Part shown: piece after piece, positions 63,349-64,000 of the stretch | Layout: each line of letters opens with the position of its first letter | How positions within the stretch are numbered: the stretch's first letter is position 1 | Assembly (NCBI RefSeq): GCF_000146065.2 | Contig: NC_020449.1 | Location: forward strand, 1,178,001-1,242,000 | Reading direction: 5' to 3' | Length of the DNA: 64,000 nucleotides | Origin: Candidatus Cloacimonas acidaminovorans str. Evry | Lineage (GTDB): Bacteria; Cloacimonadota; Cloacimonadia; Cloacimonadales; Cloacimonadaceae | The notes under the pieces: model-generated | What the model was told of the DNA's origin: nothing | The model's database searches: none | What the model saw: only the letters and a program-made list of their open reading frames with translations | Program-made: the position numbers and the translations under genes

Positions 63349-64000
63349 TAGAAAAGATGCGTAAATATACCTTCGTTCTCTATCATCAGGATTACGAGAA
63401 CTTTTTGGCAGAGCTCCAAAAGCTGGGTCTAGTGCATATTATTCGTAGTTGTGATGAAAAAACCGAATCCCAAACCAAAAACCTTGAATTGATGAGGGAA
63501 TATGGTGAATGTGTTAAATTCCTGGCAAAACTAAAATCCACTGCCCCTAAGCAGGCAAGTCCTTTACCGACAAAGGCATTGCTGAATAAAATAAATGAAG
63601 CAAGAGAAGAAAAGGATAAACTTCAACACTCTATAGATACGGTTAAAAAACAAATTCGGGATTTAAGTCCCTGGGGGCATTTTGATTACGATTTGGTGCG
63701 TAAACTTAAAGAATACGGATTGACCATTCGTTTCTATACCTGCTTAAAAAATCACTTTAAACCGGAATGGCAGGAAAAATATCCCTTGAAAATTATTAAC
63801 GAAGTTGGCGGAATTTTATACTTTGTAGTTATTACAGATAATGGAGACCCAGCTTTAGAAGCGGATACTTTTTCTTTTCATCAGCATACCCTTCAGGAAT
63901 TTGAAGACAAGCTGAAGGAACTGGAAAATGAGCAAAAAGATATTGACGACTATCTCTATTCCATAGCTCCTACAGCTATTGAAATGTTTCAGGATGAGCT
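63345..64000 (+). CDS. atpI: V-type ATPase subunit I (partial, continues beyond window)
   Basis: Subunit I/a couples the rotor to ion flow; its cytosolic N-terminal half binds the peripheral stalk and the membrane half forms the half-channels. About 218 residues are visible. They start MIEKMRKYTFVLYHQDYENF with the strand LVHIIRS typical of subunit I, a coiled-coil region (about 70-105 and 185-205) and a globular part. Its ATG overlaps the atpD stop as ATGA. The membrane half, which would show the ion-relay Arg, lies outside the window. Confidence 0.88.
   Translation, partial: MIEKMRKYTFVLYHQDYENFLAELQKLGLVHIIRSCDEKTESQTKNLELMREYGECVKFLAKLKSTAPKQASPLPTKALLNKINEAREEKDKLQHSIDTVKKQIRDLSPWGHFDYDLVRKLKEYGLTIRFYTCLKNHFKPEWQEKYPLKIINEVGGILYFVVITDNGDPALEADTFSFHQHTLQEFEDKLKELENEQKDIDDYLYSIAPTAIEMFQDE

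Overview
The window looks like chromosome from a Gram-negative, anaerobic, amino-acid-fermenting bacterium, most likely of the Cloacimonadota (WWE1, Candidatus Cloacimonas) or a close relative. This is inferred from gene content and AT-rich base use; no search was run. The reasons are outer-membrane machinery (patatin/BamA protein, TolC, LpxL-type acyltransferase, beta-barrels), a type IX secretion (T9SS) tail, indolepyruvate:ferredoxin oxidoreductase, a membrane pyrophosphatase with the K+-dependent signature, and a spirochaete/Bacteroidetes-style V-type ATPase operon (E, DUF2764, A, B, D, I). Gene density is high, with many 1-4 nt stop/start overlaps and few promoters.  Layout: 1-2098 holds secF (cut by the window edge) and secD, divergent from a PpiD-like folding factor and a phosphoglucosamine mutase (2364-5555). 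6048-13315 runs leftward: patatin/BamA protein, LiaF-like protein, PurL, a YrdC-phosphatase fusion and a LytM amidase activator. 13376-16892 is a heterodimeric ABC exporter with one degenerate ATP site, followed by tRNA-Pro(CGG). 17539-20912 has a polysaccharide deacetylase and the membrane pyrophosphatase. 21105-26097 carries a GcvT-fold protein, dapD, a PatB-type lyase/aminotransferase, a PH-like membrane protein and a PHP phosphoesterase. 26174-29570 has a methyltransferase and an SppA protease with a beta-rich N-terminal extension.  29894-36786 is a TetR-controlled RND efflux operon (tetR, tolC, membrane fusion protein, RND, lipoprotein, Nfu). The RND protein lacks the usual TM4 aspartate pair. 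37414-45013 contains iorAB, malQ, holA, uppP, a YibQ-like deacetylase and a membrane protein in one tightly packed leftward block. 45163-46429 has the 5'-truncated remains of a T9SS cargo gene and a small secreted protein. 46999-57877 is a leftward envelope/signalling block: LpxL-type acyltransferase, an 1827-aa Ser/Thr kinase-ATPase-TPR-GAF-histidine kinase hybrid, a 976-aa TPR protein and an outer-membrane protein. 58163-64000 is the V-ATPase operon, which runs off the window.  The least explained material is intergenic. Several families of small structured repeats fill nearly every gap: (i) arrays of 11-nt units that run into their own mirror image, with a different unit sequence at each of three sites but the same architecture; (ii) a 71-nt imperfect inverted repeat in three copies whose two arms appear to co-vary; (iii) arrays of 9-nt units with at least four sequences; (iv) a roughly 90-nt composite element in two inverted copies; (v) hairpins of the AGGTTGATGT, GAACGACA and CGGAGGAC types. 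I judge these the best candidates for something undescribed. Among proteins, the kinase hybrid, the RND relay substitution, the YrdC-phosphatase fusion and the SppA fusion merit attention.
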